64,000 nucleotides of DNA from Streptomyces barringtoniae (GCF_020819595.1 NZ_JAJHNP010000005.1:1-64000); one strand, 5' to 3'. Shown: positions 27,394 to 36,425, numbered from the stretch's first letter. Numbers and translations: made by a program. The notes: a model not told the origin generated them from the letters alone.

Positions 27394-27560
27394 CGTACGG
27401 CCTCTTCGCTGCCGTGTCCTTCGGGATGCGCCAGCATCCACTCCCACATCAGCACCGGGTCCTCGGCGGTGTGCTGCGCACCGCAGTGGCAGGTGCCGTG
27501 CAGCAGGTCCGTGCCCGGCAGCCAGTCGATCCGGTAGACCTCGCCGGTGCCGGGGCTCAC
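27390..27560 (-). CDS. 56-aa small protein between oxygenase and reductase genes
   Basis: Starts with GTG at 27560, overlapping the oxygenase stop (GTGA), and ends with TGA overlapping the reductase GTG (GTGA). The protein begins VSPGTGEVYRIDWLPG, has a C-x-C-x4-H arrangement in GTCHCGAQHTA, and ends WEWMLAHPEGHGSEEAVR. Its perfect fit with 4-nt overlaps at both ends argues strongly that it is translated. It has no known domain that I recognise; the Cys/His pattern might bind metal and assist the Rieske system. Confidence 0.7.
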   Translation of the reverse strand: MSPGTGEVYRIDWLPGTDLLHGTCHCGAQHTAEDPVLMWEWMLAHPEGHGSEEAVR

Positions 27561-28621
27561 CGGACCCTCTCGACCGGCTTGTCGCCCTCCTCGACCAGCC
27601 GCGCCAGGATGCGGCGCGCGGCCAGGCCGCCGGTGTCGATGTTGATGCTCAGCTCCTGGTAGCCGGTGCGTTCGGTGCCGAGGGTGCGCTGCAGCAGGTT
27701 GAGCGCGTCCACGTCCTGCATGACGACGGTGTGGTTGTTGGCCCGCAGGAACTCGGTGACCTCGGCGTCCTCGGTCGCCCAGTCCCGGGACACCGCCCAG
27801 AAGTCGTACACCTTGCCGTCGGCGGACGGTGTGATGGCGTAGGTGATCTCGGTGTGGAAGCCGTGCGGGTCGCTGCCGTCCGGTTCCGGTACGACGCCCG
27901 CCGGCGCGATCCGGCTGTGCAGCAGATACAGGCAGGGCGCGTGGTACTCGATGTCCTGCCAGCGGGTGATCCGGCCCTCGATGCCGGTCGAACGGGCGTA
28001 GAACGGCGGGCACTCGGCGTCGTCCATGTGCCGGCTGACCCGGACCACGCCCGCGCCCTCGTCCACCTCGGTGATGATGGGCGTCTCGGCGACCTCGGGG
28101 GTGCCGATGTAACCGCCGTGCAGATACGTCTCGTGGGACAGGTCGAGGAGGTTGTCGACGAGCAGGCCGTAGTCGGCGTCGATCGGCTCCATGCCGCGCA
28201 CGGTGGTCCAGCCGGGGGAGTCCAGGTGCCGGGCCCGCGGGATGGTCTGCGGGTCGGCGAGTGCCGGGTCGCCGATCCACACCCAGACGAGCGAGTCCTG
28301 CTCCACCACCGGGTAGGAGGCGACGCGCGCGGTGCGCGGGATGCGTTTCTGGCCCGGTACGTACACGCAGGCGCCGGCGCGGTCGTAGGTGAAACCGTGG
28401 TAACCGCAGACGATCCGGTCGCCGTCCAGGCCGCTGGAGGAGAGCGGGTAGCGGCGGTGGACGCACCGGTCGTGCAGGGCGACCGGGGTGCCGTCCTCCT
28501 CGGCACGGTAGAGGACGAGCGGCTCGCCGAGGATGGTCCGGCCGAGCAACGCGCGCCCGAGCTCCGCGCCGTAGGCGGCGACGTACCACCGGTTCCTGGC
28601 AAAAGCAGTCATGTGCGGCAT
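27557..28621 (-). CDS. Vanillate O-demethylase-like Rieske oxygenase
   Basis: 354 aa. Rieske [2Fe-2S] ligands are in DRCVHRRYPLS (C-x-H, ~50-60) and VCGYHGF (C-x2-H, ~71-77). The mononuclear iron site is in DLSHETYLHGGYIG near 160-173. Family flanks such as NRWYVAAYGAELGRALLGR fit VanA-type demethylases, which convert methoxy-aromatics to catechols such as protocatechuate; the pca operon that uses protocatechuate lies 14 kb away. ATG at 28621 has GGGAG eight bases before; a second ATG at 28612 is possible. First gene of a three-gene coupled operon. Confidence 0.88.
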   Translation of the reverse strand: MPHMTAFARNRWYVAAYGAELGRALLGRTILGEPLVLYRAEEDGTPVALHDRCVHRRYPLSSSGLDGDRIVCGYHGFTYDRAGACVYVPGQKRIPRTARVASYPVVEQDSLVWVWIGDPALADPQTIPRARHLDSPGWTTVRGMEPIDADYGLLVDNLLDLSHETYLHGGYIGTPEVAETPIITEVDEGAGVVRVSRHMDDAECPPFYARSTGIEGRITRWQDIEYHAPCLYLLHSRIAPAGVVPEPDGSDPHGFHTEITYAITPSADGKVYDFWAVSRDWATEDAEVTEFLRANNHTVVMQDVDALNLLQRTLGTERTGYQELSINIDTGGLAARRILARLVEEGDKPVERVR

Positions 28622-28741
28622 GCGGGCGGCTCCCGTCTCTGGATGATGGCGACATCGTCAAGACGGGCGTCGCAGGAGCGCAACACGACTTCTGCCTCGC
28701 GGAAGAGGCGTTGGAGACTGCCGCACGGCGGCGGCGCGCGG

Positions 28742-30787
28742 CTACTGGTTGTTGACGGCCACCATGCCGTCCGGCGCGGACGTCGACTGCGCGTCCGGCC
28801 TGCGCCCGGTGAACCGCATGACGACGCACGCACCCAGGTACAGCAGGGCAACGACCAGCAGCAGTGCCTGATAGCCCGTCACCAGGGCGAGGTATTCGAG
28901 CACACCCCCGGTCAGGGCGCCCAGCAGGTTCGCGCCGAACGCGGATGCCGGATCAGGGGCGAGCGCGAGGCGGTCCGAGAAGATCAGGTTGGCACAGAAG
29001 ATGGGGGCGAAGGCCAGGGCGATGGCGGCGGCGAGGCGTCCGGGGAAGGGCAGCGAGAGCACGACGTGCGCCGGGACGAGCCAGGCTGCCGCAAGGGTGC
29101 CGAAGAGCAGTAGCTGCAGCGGCAGCAGGTTGACCCGCCGCAGCCGGCGCCGGGTCTCGACCGCCCCGAGGACGGCGAGCAGGACGCCGATGAAGACCAG
29201 GGCGTTGACCAGCCAGGTCGTACCGAAGTAGAGCGCGAAGCCGATCACGTTCTTCGTTTCGAGCAACATGAAGGCTGCGCCCATCAGGAACATGTCTGTG
29301 TAGCGGAGCGTCCTGCGGATGTGGACCCCGGTCAGGCGCACCGACACGAGCGTCACCAGCAGGATCCCGCCCAGCACGCCCAGGTAGAGCGTGGGAATGT
29401 CACGGTGCAGCAGATACGGGAAAGGGTGGTCGTCGCTGGCGGCCGCCGGGACGACGCCGCTGGGCCGCCAGGTCTGCGTGCACGACTGGTCGGCGGTCGT
29501 CATGCCGGCCACCAGGACGGCCGCGTTCGCGGCGAACGTCGTCGCGCACGGCGCATGGCGGTAGATGTCGTTGAGGGAGCCGGCGAAGCGGTCGACCAGC
29601 CAGCTCGTCCGGTAGTAGTTGTACATGGCGAAGGCACCGTGCGGCGTCAGGTGATCGCGCGCAGCCTCGAACGCCTGCTGCGTGAACAGGTAGCTCTCCA
29701 GGCGCAGATTGCTCGCCCCGGCCACCAGCGTCAGCGAGTCGGGCAGCGCGAGGACGACGAGGTCGTACTTGGTGTTCGTCCGTTCCAGGAAAGCCCGTCC
29801 GTCGTTGATGTGGACGTGCACCCTGGGGTCGGCGTACGGCTTGGCGGGGTGCAGCTGTGCACCGATCTGCTGCAGTCGGGGATCGATCTCGACCGCGTCC
29901 ACGCGCTGCGCTCCGTGCGCCAGCGCGACGGCGACGTCATTGCCGTTGCCGGCTCCGATGACGAGCACGCGCTTGTGCGGATTGGCGGGGGTCTGGTCGT
30001 ACGCCTGCCGATAGGGTGAGCCTGCTTGCATCAGTACCGAAAGCGGCACGATCGCCTGGTGCGGGACGCCGTTGGCGGAGATGGTGTACTCCGGGACGGT
30101 GGGTGACAACGGTTTGACCTGGATCTTGTAGTAGGGCGACCAGGAGATGCCGACCGTCGTCGTCTCCACGAACAGTGCTGCGACCATCGCCGTGAGCGGG
30201 ACGGAGTACCTCAGGATGTTGCGTCGTCCGCCGAGGACCAGCAGGGCCGCGGCGGCGAGCACGCCCCACACGACCGATGGAGCCCGTAGCCAGGAGAGCA
30301 GGGCGAAGGACGCCGAGCCGGTGAGGCTGCCGAGCAGGTCGTAGCGGTAGGCGTCGAGCGAGGGAAGCCGGCGGAAGAGGTCCGCGGTGATCTTGCCGAT
30401 CGCGGTCATGATCACCGCGGTGAGCAGGAAGATGACAGGCAGCGTCACCCACTCGGGAAAGCCGGTGGTCTTCACGGACGTGAAGTAGATGATCTGTGGA
30501 CTGCTCTGGCGCACCTGCACCGGAAACGCGCGCACCAGGACGACGAGAACCGCGAGCGGCACCGGTGCCCAGCGTATGATCCACTGCCCGCGCGTGGCGG
30601 GGATGAGGAACCCGATCCCGATGCCGAGAAACGAACCCAGAAGGATGAAGTTCGAAAAGTAGCTGAGATGGACTACGTTGGCGCCCGCCCACCTGATCAG
30701 CGCTAGCTCGACGAAGAGCATGGTGGCGCTGGCCAGCAGTAGCCTCCAGCGTACCGGGTGGAATTGTCCGGTTCCAGTCAGCTTCAT
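28742..30787 (-). CDS. Polytopic membrane protein with spermidine-synthase-like (SAM-binding) domain
   Basis: 681 aa. N-terminal hydrophobic segments (LLLASATMLFVELALIRW; FILLGSFLGIGIGFLIP and others to ~205), a cytosolic Rossmann domain with VLVIGAGNGNDVAVAL (~276) and DAVEIDPRLQ (~298), then C-terminal membrane segments from ~480. The layout matches membrane-anchored spermidine-synthase/methyltransferase-like proteins of uncertain activity. The SAM-site GAGNGND is conserved; the polyamine Asp pair cannot be verified. Codon use is slightly less GC-biased than neighbours (ATC/GTT/TCG mix), which together with a flanking empty 0.57-kb region hints at later acquisition. Confidence 0.8.
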   Translation of the reverse strand: MKLTGTGQFHPVRWRLLLASATMLFVELALIRWAGANVVHLSYFSNFILLGSFLGIGIGFLIPATRGQWIIRWAPVPLAVLVVLVRAFPVQVRQSSPQIIYFTSVKTTGFPEWVTLPVIFLLTAVIMTAIGKITADLFRRLPSLDAYRYDLLGSLTGSASFALLSWLRAPSVVWGVLAAAALLVLGGRRNILRYSVPLTAMVAALFVETTTVGISWSPYYKIQVKPLSPTVPEYTISANGVPHQAIVPLSVLMQAGSPYRQAYDQTPANPHKRVLVIGAGNGNDVAVALAHGAQRVDAVEIDPRLQQIGAQLHPAKPYADPRVHVHINDGRAFLERTNTKYDLVVLALPDSLTLVAGASNLRLESYLFTQQAFEAARDHLTPHGAFAMYNYYRTSWLVDRFAGSLNDIYRHAPCATTFAANAAVLVAGMTTADQSCTQTWRPSGVVPAAASDDHPFPYLLHRDIPTLYLGVLGGILLVTLVSVRLTGVHIRRTLRYTDMFLMGAAFMLLETKNVIGFALYFGTTWLVNALVFIGVLLAVLGAVETRRRLRRVNLLPLQLLLFGTLAAAWLVPAHVVLSLPFPGRLAAAIALAFAPIFCANLIFSDRLALAPDPASAFGANLLGALTGGVLEYLALVTGYQALLLVVALLYLGACVVMRFTGRRPDAQSTSAPDGMVAVNNQ

Positions 30788-31356
30788 GTGTATTTACGGT
30801 GCCGTCTTCGGTCTGATTTCGCATCCCGGGGGAGTCTGATTCGAAAATGAACCATTTGTGCCGGTGATACGGGGGCAGCTTCTGTCGTTCGGCGGCCCAC
30901 TGGTCGTCACCGCGCCGTTCGGCGGGGATGGCGGGAATCGGCCAACCGGTGGTGGCGTGCGCTCCTGCGGTGGTCCGCGAGCCGGTCGCGGACCCCGCCC
31001 GCCGCAACGCGAACTTCCGTCTGACACAAGCCTTCCCGGACCCGGGCTGGGCGCGTTCGTGGGCGAGGGGCGGCAGTTGACGCAAAGGCCGGTGAGCCGT
31101 CGGCCGGCTCGGGCCGGGGCGGCGGTCTTCGTGCGAACGCGGCCCGCGAGACGGCCGACGGAATCCGTCGCGCCCGGATCCTGTGCGGCGCGCGCGGTCA
31201 CCACGACCGGTTGACGGCACCACACGGACCATCGACTTTCACGCAGGCGCCACCGGGCCCTTCCCTGACGTTTGTTGCTCTTGGAACACTCGCTCCGCGC
31301 AGATTCCGTCATTTGAGTGGCGTCACGTACGTCAGGACGAGAGGACCCTCAGACCC
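30788..31356. other. Non-coding 0.57-kb region
   Basis: Divergent gap between the membrane synthase-like gene and phospholipase C. Several open frames exist on both strands but show Arg/Pro/Gly-rich composition without domain-like pattern or ribosome sites. A short AT-richer part lies at 30785-30875. I saw no clear promoter, hairpin or RNA gene. Confidence 0.5.
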
Positions 31357-33405
31357 ATGGCCGAAGTCAACCGGCGCCGTTTCCTCCAACTCGCGGGCGC
31401 CACCACGGCGTTCACCGCGCTGTCCAGCAGCATCCAGCGCGCCGCCGCCCTGCCCGCGCTCCATCGCACCGGGACGGTCAAGGACGTCGAGCACATCGTC
31501 GTCCTCATGCAGGAGAACCGATCCTTCGACCACTACTTCGGCACGCTCCGCGGCGTCCGCGGTTTCGGCGACCCCCGTTCCGTCACGCAGAACGGCCGGT
31601 CGGTCTGGAAGCAGTCCGACGGGACCAAGGACATCCTGCCCTTCCACCCGGACGCCGACGACCTGGGCCTCGCGTTCATCCAGGACCTGCCGCACGGCTG
31701 GCAGGACACGCATGCCGCCTTCAACGGGGGCAAGTACGACAAGTGGGTGCCGGCCAAGGGCACCACGACCATGGCGCACCTGACCCGCGACGACATACCG
31801 TTCCACTACGCCCTCGCGGATGCCTTCACCATCTGCGACGCCTACCACTGCTCGTTCATGGGCTCGACCGACCCGAACCGCTACTACATGTGGACCGGGT
31901 ACGTCGGCAACGACGGCCAGGGGGGCGGCCCGGTGCTCGGCAACGACGAGAAGGGCTACGGCTGGACGACGTACCCCGAGCGCCTGGAGAAGGCCGGGGT
32001 CTCCTGGAAGATCTACCAGGACGTCGGCGACGGCCTCGACGCGAACGGCGGCTGGGGCTGGATCGACGACGCCTACCGCGGCAACTACGGCGACAACGCC
32101 CTGCTCTACTTCAACCAGTACCGCAGCGCCCAGCCCGGCGACCCGCTGTACGACAAGGCCCGCACCGGCACCGACGCGCGCAAGGGCGAGGGCTTCTTCG
32201 ACCAGCTGAAGGCCGACGTGAAGGCGGGCAAGCTGCCGCAGGTCTCCTGGATCGTCGCCCCGGAGGCCTTCACCGAACATCCCAACTGGCCCGCCAACTA
32301 CGGCGCCTGGTACGTCTCCCAGGTCCTCGACGCCCTCACCTCCAACCCCGAGGTGTGGGGCAGGACCGCGCTGTTCATCACCTACGACGAGAACGACGGC
32401 TTCTTCGACCACGTCATACCGCCCTTCCCGCCGGCCTCCGGCGCCCAGGGAAAGTCGACCGTGGACGCCTCCCTCGACCTGTACAAGGGCGACGCGAGCC
32501 ACGCCGCCGGCCCCTACGGGCTCGGCCAGCGGGTGCCGATGCTGGTCGTCTCCCCGTGGAGCAAGGGCGGTTACGTCTGCTCCGAGACCTTCGACCACAC
32601 CTCGATCGTCCGGTTCATCGAGCGTCGCTTCGGTGTACAGGAGCCGAACATCTCCCCCTGGCGCCGTGCCGTCGTCGGCGACCTGACGAGCGCCTTCGAC
32701 TTCTCCCGCAAGGACACCAAGCCGGTCGCGCTGCCGTCCACCACCGCCTATGAGCCGCCCGACCACAACCGGCACCCCGACTACGTGCCCAAGCCGCCCG
32801 CCAACCCGGCCCCGCCCAAGCAGGAGCGCGGCCACCGGCCCACCCGCCCGCTGAAGTACGTCCCGGTGGTGGACGGTTCCGCGGACACCGCGGCCGGCAC
32901 CTTCACACTCGCGTTCGCCTCGGGGGCGCACGCGGGCGCCGCCTTCCTGGTGACCTCCGGCAACCGCACCGACGGCCCCTGGACCTACACCACCACGGCC
33001 GGCAAGTCCCTCTCGGACACCTGGAACTCGGCCTACTCCGGTGGCGTGCACGATCTCACCGTGCACGGCCCCAACGGTTTCCTGCGCGTCTTCAAGGGCA
33101 GGGGCAAGGCCGCGGGACCGGAGGCGAGCGCGCGGCACGTGGGCGACGCCCTGGAACTCACCTTCACCAACAAGGGTTCCGGCACGGTGAAGCTGAAGGT
33201 GACGAACGGCTACGGCGGCCACCCGGCCACCGTCACCGTGCGTCCCGGCGCGACCGTCAGGCACACCGTGGACCTCACGGCCAGCAAGCGCTGGTACGAC
33301 GTGACGGTCACCTGCGAGGCCGACCCGGCCTTCCTGCGCGGCTTCGCCGGCCATGTCGAGAACGGCCACCCCGGCGTCAGCGACCCGGCGATCGCAGCGG
33401 AGTGA
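31357..33405 (+). CDS. Tat-exported non-hemolytic phospholipase C (phosphoesterase family)
   Basis: 682 aa. NRRRFLQLAG at residues 5-14 is a Tat signal. The catalytic domain begins DVEHIVVLMQENRSFDHYFG (near 45-64), with GSTDPNRYYMWTG, YDENDGFFDHV (~346) and DHTSIVRFIERRFG (~413) as in the PF04185 phospholipase C/acid phosphatase group. Two C-terminal beta domains of DUF756 type follow (FTLAFASGAHAGAAFLV; LELTFTNKGSGTVKLKVTN). It hydrolyses phosphatidylcholine-like lipids outside the cell, providing phosphate and diacylglycerol. ATG at 31357 has GAGGA 11 nt upstream. Confidence 0.92.
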   Translation: MAEVNRRRFLQLAGATTAFTALSSSIQRAAALPALHRTGTVKDVEHIVVLMQENRSFDHYFGTLRGVRGFGDPRSVTQNGRSVWKQSDGTKDILPFHPDADDLGLAFIQDLPHGWQDTHAAFNGGKYDKWVPAKGTTTMAHLTRDDIPFHYALADAFTICDAYHCSFMGSTDPNRYYMWTGYVGNDGQGGGPVLGNDEKGYGWTTYPERLEKAGVSWKIYQDVGDGLDANGGWGWIDDAYRGNYGDNALLYFNQYRSAQPGDPLYDKARTGTDARKGEGFFDQLKADVKAGKLPQVSWIVAPEAFTEHPNWPANYGAWYVSQVLDALTSNPEVWGRTALFITYDENDGFFDHVIPPFPPASGAQGKSTVDASLDLYKGDASHAAGPYGLGQRVPMLVVSPWSKGGYVCSETFDHTSIVRFIERRFGVQEPNISPWRRAVVGDLTSAFDFSRKDTKPVALPSTTAYEPPDHNRHPDYVPKPPANPAPPKQERGHRPTRPLKYVPVVDGSADTAAGTFTLAFASGAHAGAAFLVTSGNRTDGPWTYTTTAGKSLSDTWNSAYSGGVHDLTVHGPNGFLRVFKGRGKAAGPEASARHVGDALELTFTNKGSGTVKLKVTNGYGGHPATVTVRPGATVRHTVDLTASKRWYDVTVTCEADPAFLRGFAGHVENGHPGVSDPAIAAE

Positions 33406-33471
33406 ACGGGCGATGAACACCGCTCCGTGCGGACTGGTCAGGTACCGGTCATATCAGGGTAGTGTGCCCCG

Positions 33472-34338
33472 GTGACCACGCAATCGAACACTCCGGCAGG
33501 CTGGTACCCGGATCCGCACGGAGCGCCGCAGACGCTTCGCTACTGGGACGGCTCGCAGTGGACCCAGCACACCAACCCGGCGCAGCAGCCCGCCGGTCAG
33601 GTTCCGCATCAGCAGGCCGTTCCCCAGCAGCAGGCCGCTCCGCAGCAGTACGGCGCCCCGCAGGCGCAGGGCATGGACCCCAAGGTGCAGCGCCAGGTGC
33701 AGCAGCAGGCCGGGGTCGCGGCCGGCGGCCCCGGCGGCGGCACCCTCTTCACCGAGCCCGTCCTGGTCGTGAACCAGAAGGCCAAGCTGATCGAGGTGAC
33801 CAACGAGTACAAGGTCATGGATCAGAACGGCCGGGACATCGGCTCGGTCATGGAGGTCGGGCAGGGCGCGCTGAAGAAGATCCTGCGCTTCGTCTCCAGC
33901 CTCGACCAGTTCATGACCCACAAGTTGGAGATCCGCGACGCGTACGGCCAGCCGCAGCTGCTGCTGACCCGGCCGGCGAAGTTCTTCAAGTCCCGCGTGA
34001 TCGTGTCGCGTCCGGACGGGTCGCAGGTCGGCGAGATCGTCCAGCAGAACATGATCGGGAAGATCAACTTCGCGATGAACGCCAACGGCCAGCAGGTCGG
34101 CGCGATCAAGGCGGAGAACTGGCGGGCGTGGAACTTCGCGATCGTCGACCACGCGGACAACGAGGTCGCCCGGATCACCAAGACCTGGGAGGGCCTCGCC
34201 AAGACGCTCTTCACGACCGCGGACAACTACGTCCTGCAGATCCACTACCAGCTGCCCGAGCCGCTGCTGAGCCTCGTGGTGGCGACGGCCCTGACCGTCG
34301 ACACCGCGCTCAAGCAGGACTCGCGGGGCTGGAACTGA
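33472..34338 (+). CDS. DUF2510 and LURP-one/scramblase-like protein
   Basis: 288 aa. Residues 8-30 are a DUF2510 motif (AGWYPDPHGAPQTLRYWDG), then a Gln/Pro-rich linker to ~90, then a LURP-one-related/phospholipid-scramblase-like beta barrel (LVVNQKAKLIEVTNEYKVMD; KLEIRDAYGQPQLLLTRPAK; FKSRVIVSRPDGSQVGEIVQ; ALTVDTALKQDSRGWN). Such proteins are thought to sit at the membrane; true scramblase activity in bacteria is not shown. Start GTG at 33472; CAGGGTAGTG upstream is a weak ribosome site. It follows phospholipase C by 66 bp and might be co-expressed. Confidence 0.8.
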   Translation: MTTQSNTPAGWYPDPHGAPQTLRYWDGSQWTQHTNPAQQPAGQVPHQQAVPQQQAAPQQYGAPQAQGMDPKVQRQVQQQAGVAAGGPGGGTLFTEPVLVVNQKAKLIEVTNEYKVMDQNGRDIGSVMEVGQGALKKILRFVSSLDQFMTHKLEIRDAYGQPQLLLTRPAKFFKSRVIVSRPDGSQVGEIVQQNMIGKINFAMNANGQQVGAIKAENWRAWNFAIVDHADNEVARITKTWEGLAKTLFTTADNYVLQIHYQLPEPLLSLVVATALTVDTALKQDSRGWN

Positions 34339-34380
34339 GCAGCCCCCGACGGGGGAGAAAAGGCACGAGGAGCACGGCGA

Positions 34381-34419
34381 CGGCGGCCGGTGCGCGCGGT
34401 TCGCGGGCACCGGCCGCCG
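34381..34419. terminator. Bidirectional terminator hairpin
   Basis: A 13-bp perfect inverted repeat, CGGCGGCCGGTGC (34381-34393) and its complement (34407-34419), with a 13-nt loop lies between convergent scramblase-like and DMT genes. Confidence 0.75.
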
Positions 34420-34429
34420 CTGTGTGTCC

Positions 34430-35377
34430 TCACAGTGCCGTGAGGTGTCCGGGCTGTTCCGGCTGCCGTGGCACCAGGGCCGGTTCGGCGGTCGCCGTGT
34501 CCGGCCGGAGGGCCAGTACGGCGGCCACGGGGTGGTCGTCGTCCTCGGGCACCGGCCCGGGCGTGACCCGGGTGAGCAGGACCACACCCCAGGAGGCCAG
34601 GCCCGCTCCGGCGAGCGCCAGCAGGACGCCGGCCGGGCCGCCGTGGAGGCCCTGGCCCAGCATGGTGAGGCCGATGACCGCGGCGGCGACCGGGTTGGCG
34701 AGGGTGACCAGGGCCAGCGGCGCGCCGAGGCCGCCGCGGTAGGCGGTCTGGGACAGCAGCAGCCCGCCGACGGCGAACGCGGCGACGAGTACGGCGACCA
34801 CGATGACCTCGGTGCTCAGCACCGGGGCCGTGCGGTCCGTGGCCGCCACCGTTACCGTCTGGGTCAGCGCCGAGGCGACACCGGAGGCGAAGCCGGACGC
34901 CGTCGCGTGCCTGAGGCCCGGCCGGGCGCCGGGCCAGGAGAGCATGCCGATCGCGGCGGCGGTCGTACCGGCGACGGCCAGTGCCTCGGTCAGCGACAGC
35001 ACCCTTGCGGGCGCCGGACCGGAAGCGGTGACGAGCAGCGCGGCGAGCCCGAGCAGCGTCAGCGCCGTACCGCGCCACTCCACCGCGCTGACCCGGCGCC
35101 CCGCCGCCCGTGCGCCGAGCGGTACCGCCGCCACCAGGGTGAGTGCGCCGAGCGGCTGGACGAGGGTGAGCGGGCCGTACTTGAGGGCGATGACGTGCAG
35201 CAGGGCGGCGGCGGCGTTGAGGCCGACCGCCGACCACCAGGCGCCGGTGCCGAGCAGTCGCAGCAGGCCGGTGCCGGCGGTACGGGCGGCGAGGCGTTCC
35301 TGGGCGACGGCGGCCAGCGCGTAGGCGATCGCCGAGACGAGCGAGAGGGCGACGGCGATCACTGCGGCGGCGCTCAT
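34430..35377 (-). CDS. DMT-superfamily permease
   Basis: 315 aa, about nine or ten hydrophobic helices (AVIAVALSLVSAIAYALAAV; LLHVIALKYGPLTLVQPLGAL; VIVVAVLVAAFAVGGLLL; AVIGLTMLGQGLHGGPAGV). The pattern of an EamA-like duplicated fold with N-terminal ALxxVAQ and mid YGPLTLVQPLG fits actinobacterial DMT-family proteins annotated as integral membrane transporters. The C-terminal ~45 residues are polar and Pro-rich. ATG at 35377 overlaps the PAP2 gene's stop by four bases, so they form an operon. Substrate unknown. Confidence 0.8.
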   Translation of the reverse strand: MSAAAVIAVALSLVSAIAYALAAVAQERLAARTAGTGLLRLLGTGAWWSAVGLNAAAALLHVIALKYGPLTLVQPLGALTLVAAVPLGARAAGRRVSAVEWRGTALTLLGLAALLVTASGPAPARVLSLTEALAVAGTTAAAIGMLSWPGARPGLRHATASGFASGVASALTQTVTVAATDRTAPVLSTEVIVVAVLVAAFAVGGLLLSQTAYRGGLGAPLALVTLANPVAAAVIGLTMLGQGLHGGPAGVLLALAGAGLASWGVVLLTRVTPGPVPEDDDHPVAAVLALRPDTATAEPALVPRQPEQPGHLTAL

Positions 35378-36186
35378 CGGCCCGCTCCCGCCAGGACGTG
35401 CTCGCGCGGCGCGAGCCGGCCGGCGCCGCGTCCCGCCGGGCCGGTCGTCCCGGCCGTCCCGCGCGGCGGACGGATCACCGTGAGGGCGACGCCGAGCATG
35501 GCCGTCGCGACGACCGCGTCGAGCCAGTAGTGGTTCGCCGTGCCCACGATCACCAGCAGGGTGATCAGCGGGTGCAGTAGCCACAGCCGGCGCCACCGGG
35601 AGCGGGTGGCCGCGATCAGGCCGATCGCCACCATCAGCGCCCAGCCGAAGTGCAGCGACGGCATCGCCGCGAACTGGTTGGACAGATGGTCGCTGGACGG
35701 CGGGCCGTACACGGACGGGCCGAACCGGCGGGCGGTGTCCACCAGACCGGTGCCGGTCAGCATCCGGGGCGGGGCCAGCGGGAAGGTGAACGGCAGCACC
35801 AGCGCGGCCGCGGTGACGACCGCGAGGACCCGGCGGGCCCACACGTAGTGCACGGGCCGTCTGAGGTACAGCCAGACCAGGAAGGCCAGCGTCGCCGGGA
35901 AGTGGACGGTGGCGTAGTAGGTGTTCGCCAGGTGGACGAGGGTGTCGCCGTGCAGCAGTGCGGACTGCACGTCGTTCTCGCGGGGGAGATCCAGCGCCCG
36001 CTCCAGGTGCCACACGCGGTGGGCGTTGCGGAAGGCGTTCGCGGTGTGTCCGGTGGCCAGTTGCCGGCCGAGCTTGTAGACGAGGAAGAGCCCCGCGACC
36101 AGCAGAAGCTCACGTATGAGTGCCGGGCGCGCGGGAGCGTCCGGCGGCTCCGCTGATGCCTCTGCAGGCTCGGTTCGGGCATTCAT
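35374..36186 (-). CDS. PAP2-superfamily membrane phosphatase
   Basis: 270 aa with about six membrane helices. The catalytic pattern of the inositolphosphotransferase-like PAP2 branch is visible: PSLHFGWALM near 175-184 and GTANHYWLDAVVA near 217-229, plus the upstream FPLAPPRMLTGTG. Such proteins dephosphorylate or transfer head groups of lipid phosphates. ATG at 36186; the gene is first of a two-gene operon with the DMT permease and is divergent from a TetR gene across a striking 16-bp repeat array. Confidence 0.87.
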   Translation of the reverse strand: MNARTEPAEASAEPPDAPARPALIRELLLVAGLFLVYKLGRQLATGHTANAFRNAHRVWHLERALDLPRENDVQSALLHGDTLVHLANTYYATVHFPATLAFLVWLYLRRPVHYVWARRVLAVVTAAALVLPFTFPLAPPRMLTGTGLVDTARRFGPSVYGPPSSDHLSNQFAAMPSLHFGWALMVAIGLIAATRSRWRRLWLLHPLITLLVIVGTANHYWLDAVVATAMLGVALTVIRPPRGTAGTTGPAGRGAGRLAPREHVLAGAGR

Positions 36187-36250
36187 CCCCCGGCCCCTTC
36201 GCTGACGGTGGTGCGTGTGATGGTGACGAGCCCCGCCCCCGGCCGGAACT

Positions 36251-36330
36251 CATCGATACGTCATCGTACCGATACGCCAGTGTACCGATACGCTCGTGTA
36301 CCGGTACACTTGCGTATCGGTTGATGTACG
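36251..36330. promoter_or_regulatory. Five-unit 16-bp operator array, PAP2/TetR divergent region
   Basis: Five consecutive 16-bp units start at 36251, 36267, 36283, 36299 and 36315. Units two and three share TACCGATACG exactly, unit four is TACCGGTACA (part of the 14-bp palindrome GTGTACCGGTACAC at 36296-36309), unit one has ATCGATACG, and unit five begins TATCGG, inverted relative to CCGATA. The helical phasing and position suggest cooperative binding by the adjacent TetR protein, controlling both itself and the PAP2-DMT operon. Confidence 0.7.
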
Positions 36331-36425
36331 ACACACTGGAGACAGGGTCGGCCGTGCCGCTAAAGCGAGACTTGAGCGGGTGTGCGCCAATGGCCCAGCC
36401 GGACACGAGTGAGGGGAAGCACCGC

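Noticed and set aside
30794..31312. 172-codon minus-strand ORF in the gap before phospholipase C
   Set aside because: Composition is Arg/Pro/Ser-rich with no family resemblance, no ribosome site and poor codon-position bias.
36390..36425. Earlier ATG start for the TetR gene
   Set aside because: No ribosome site precedes 36390, whereas GAGGGGAAG is well placed before ATG 36426.
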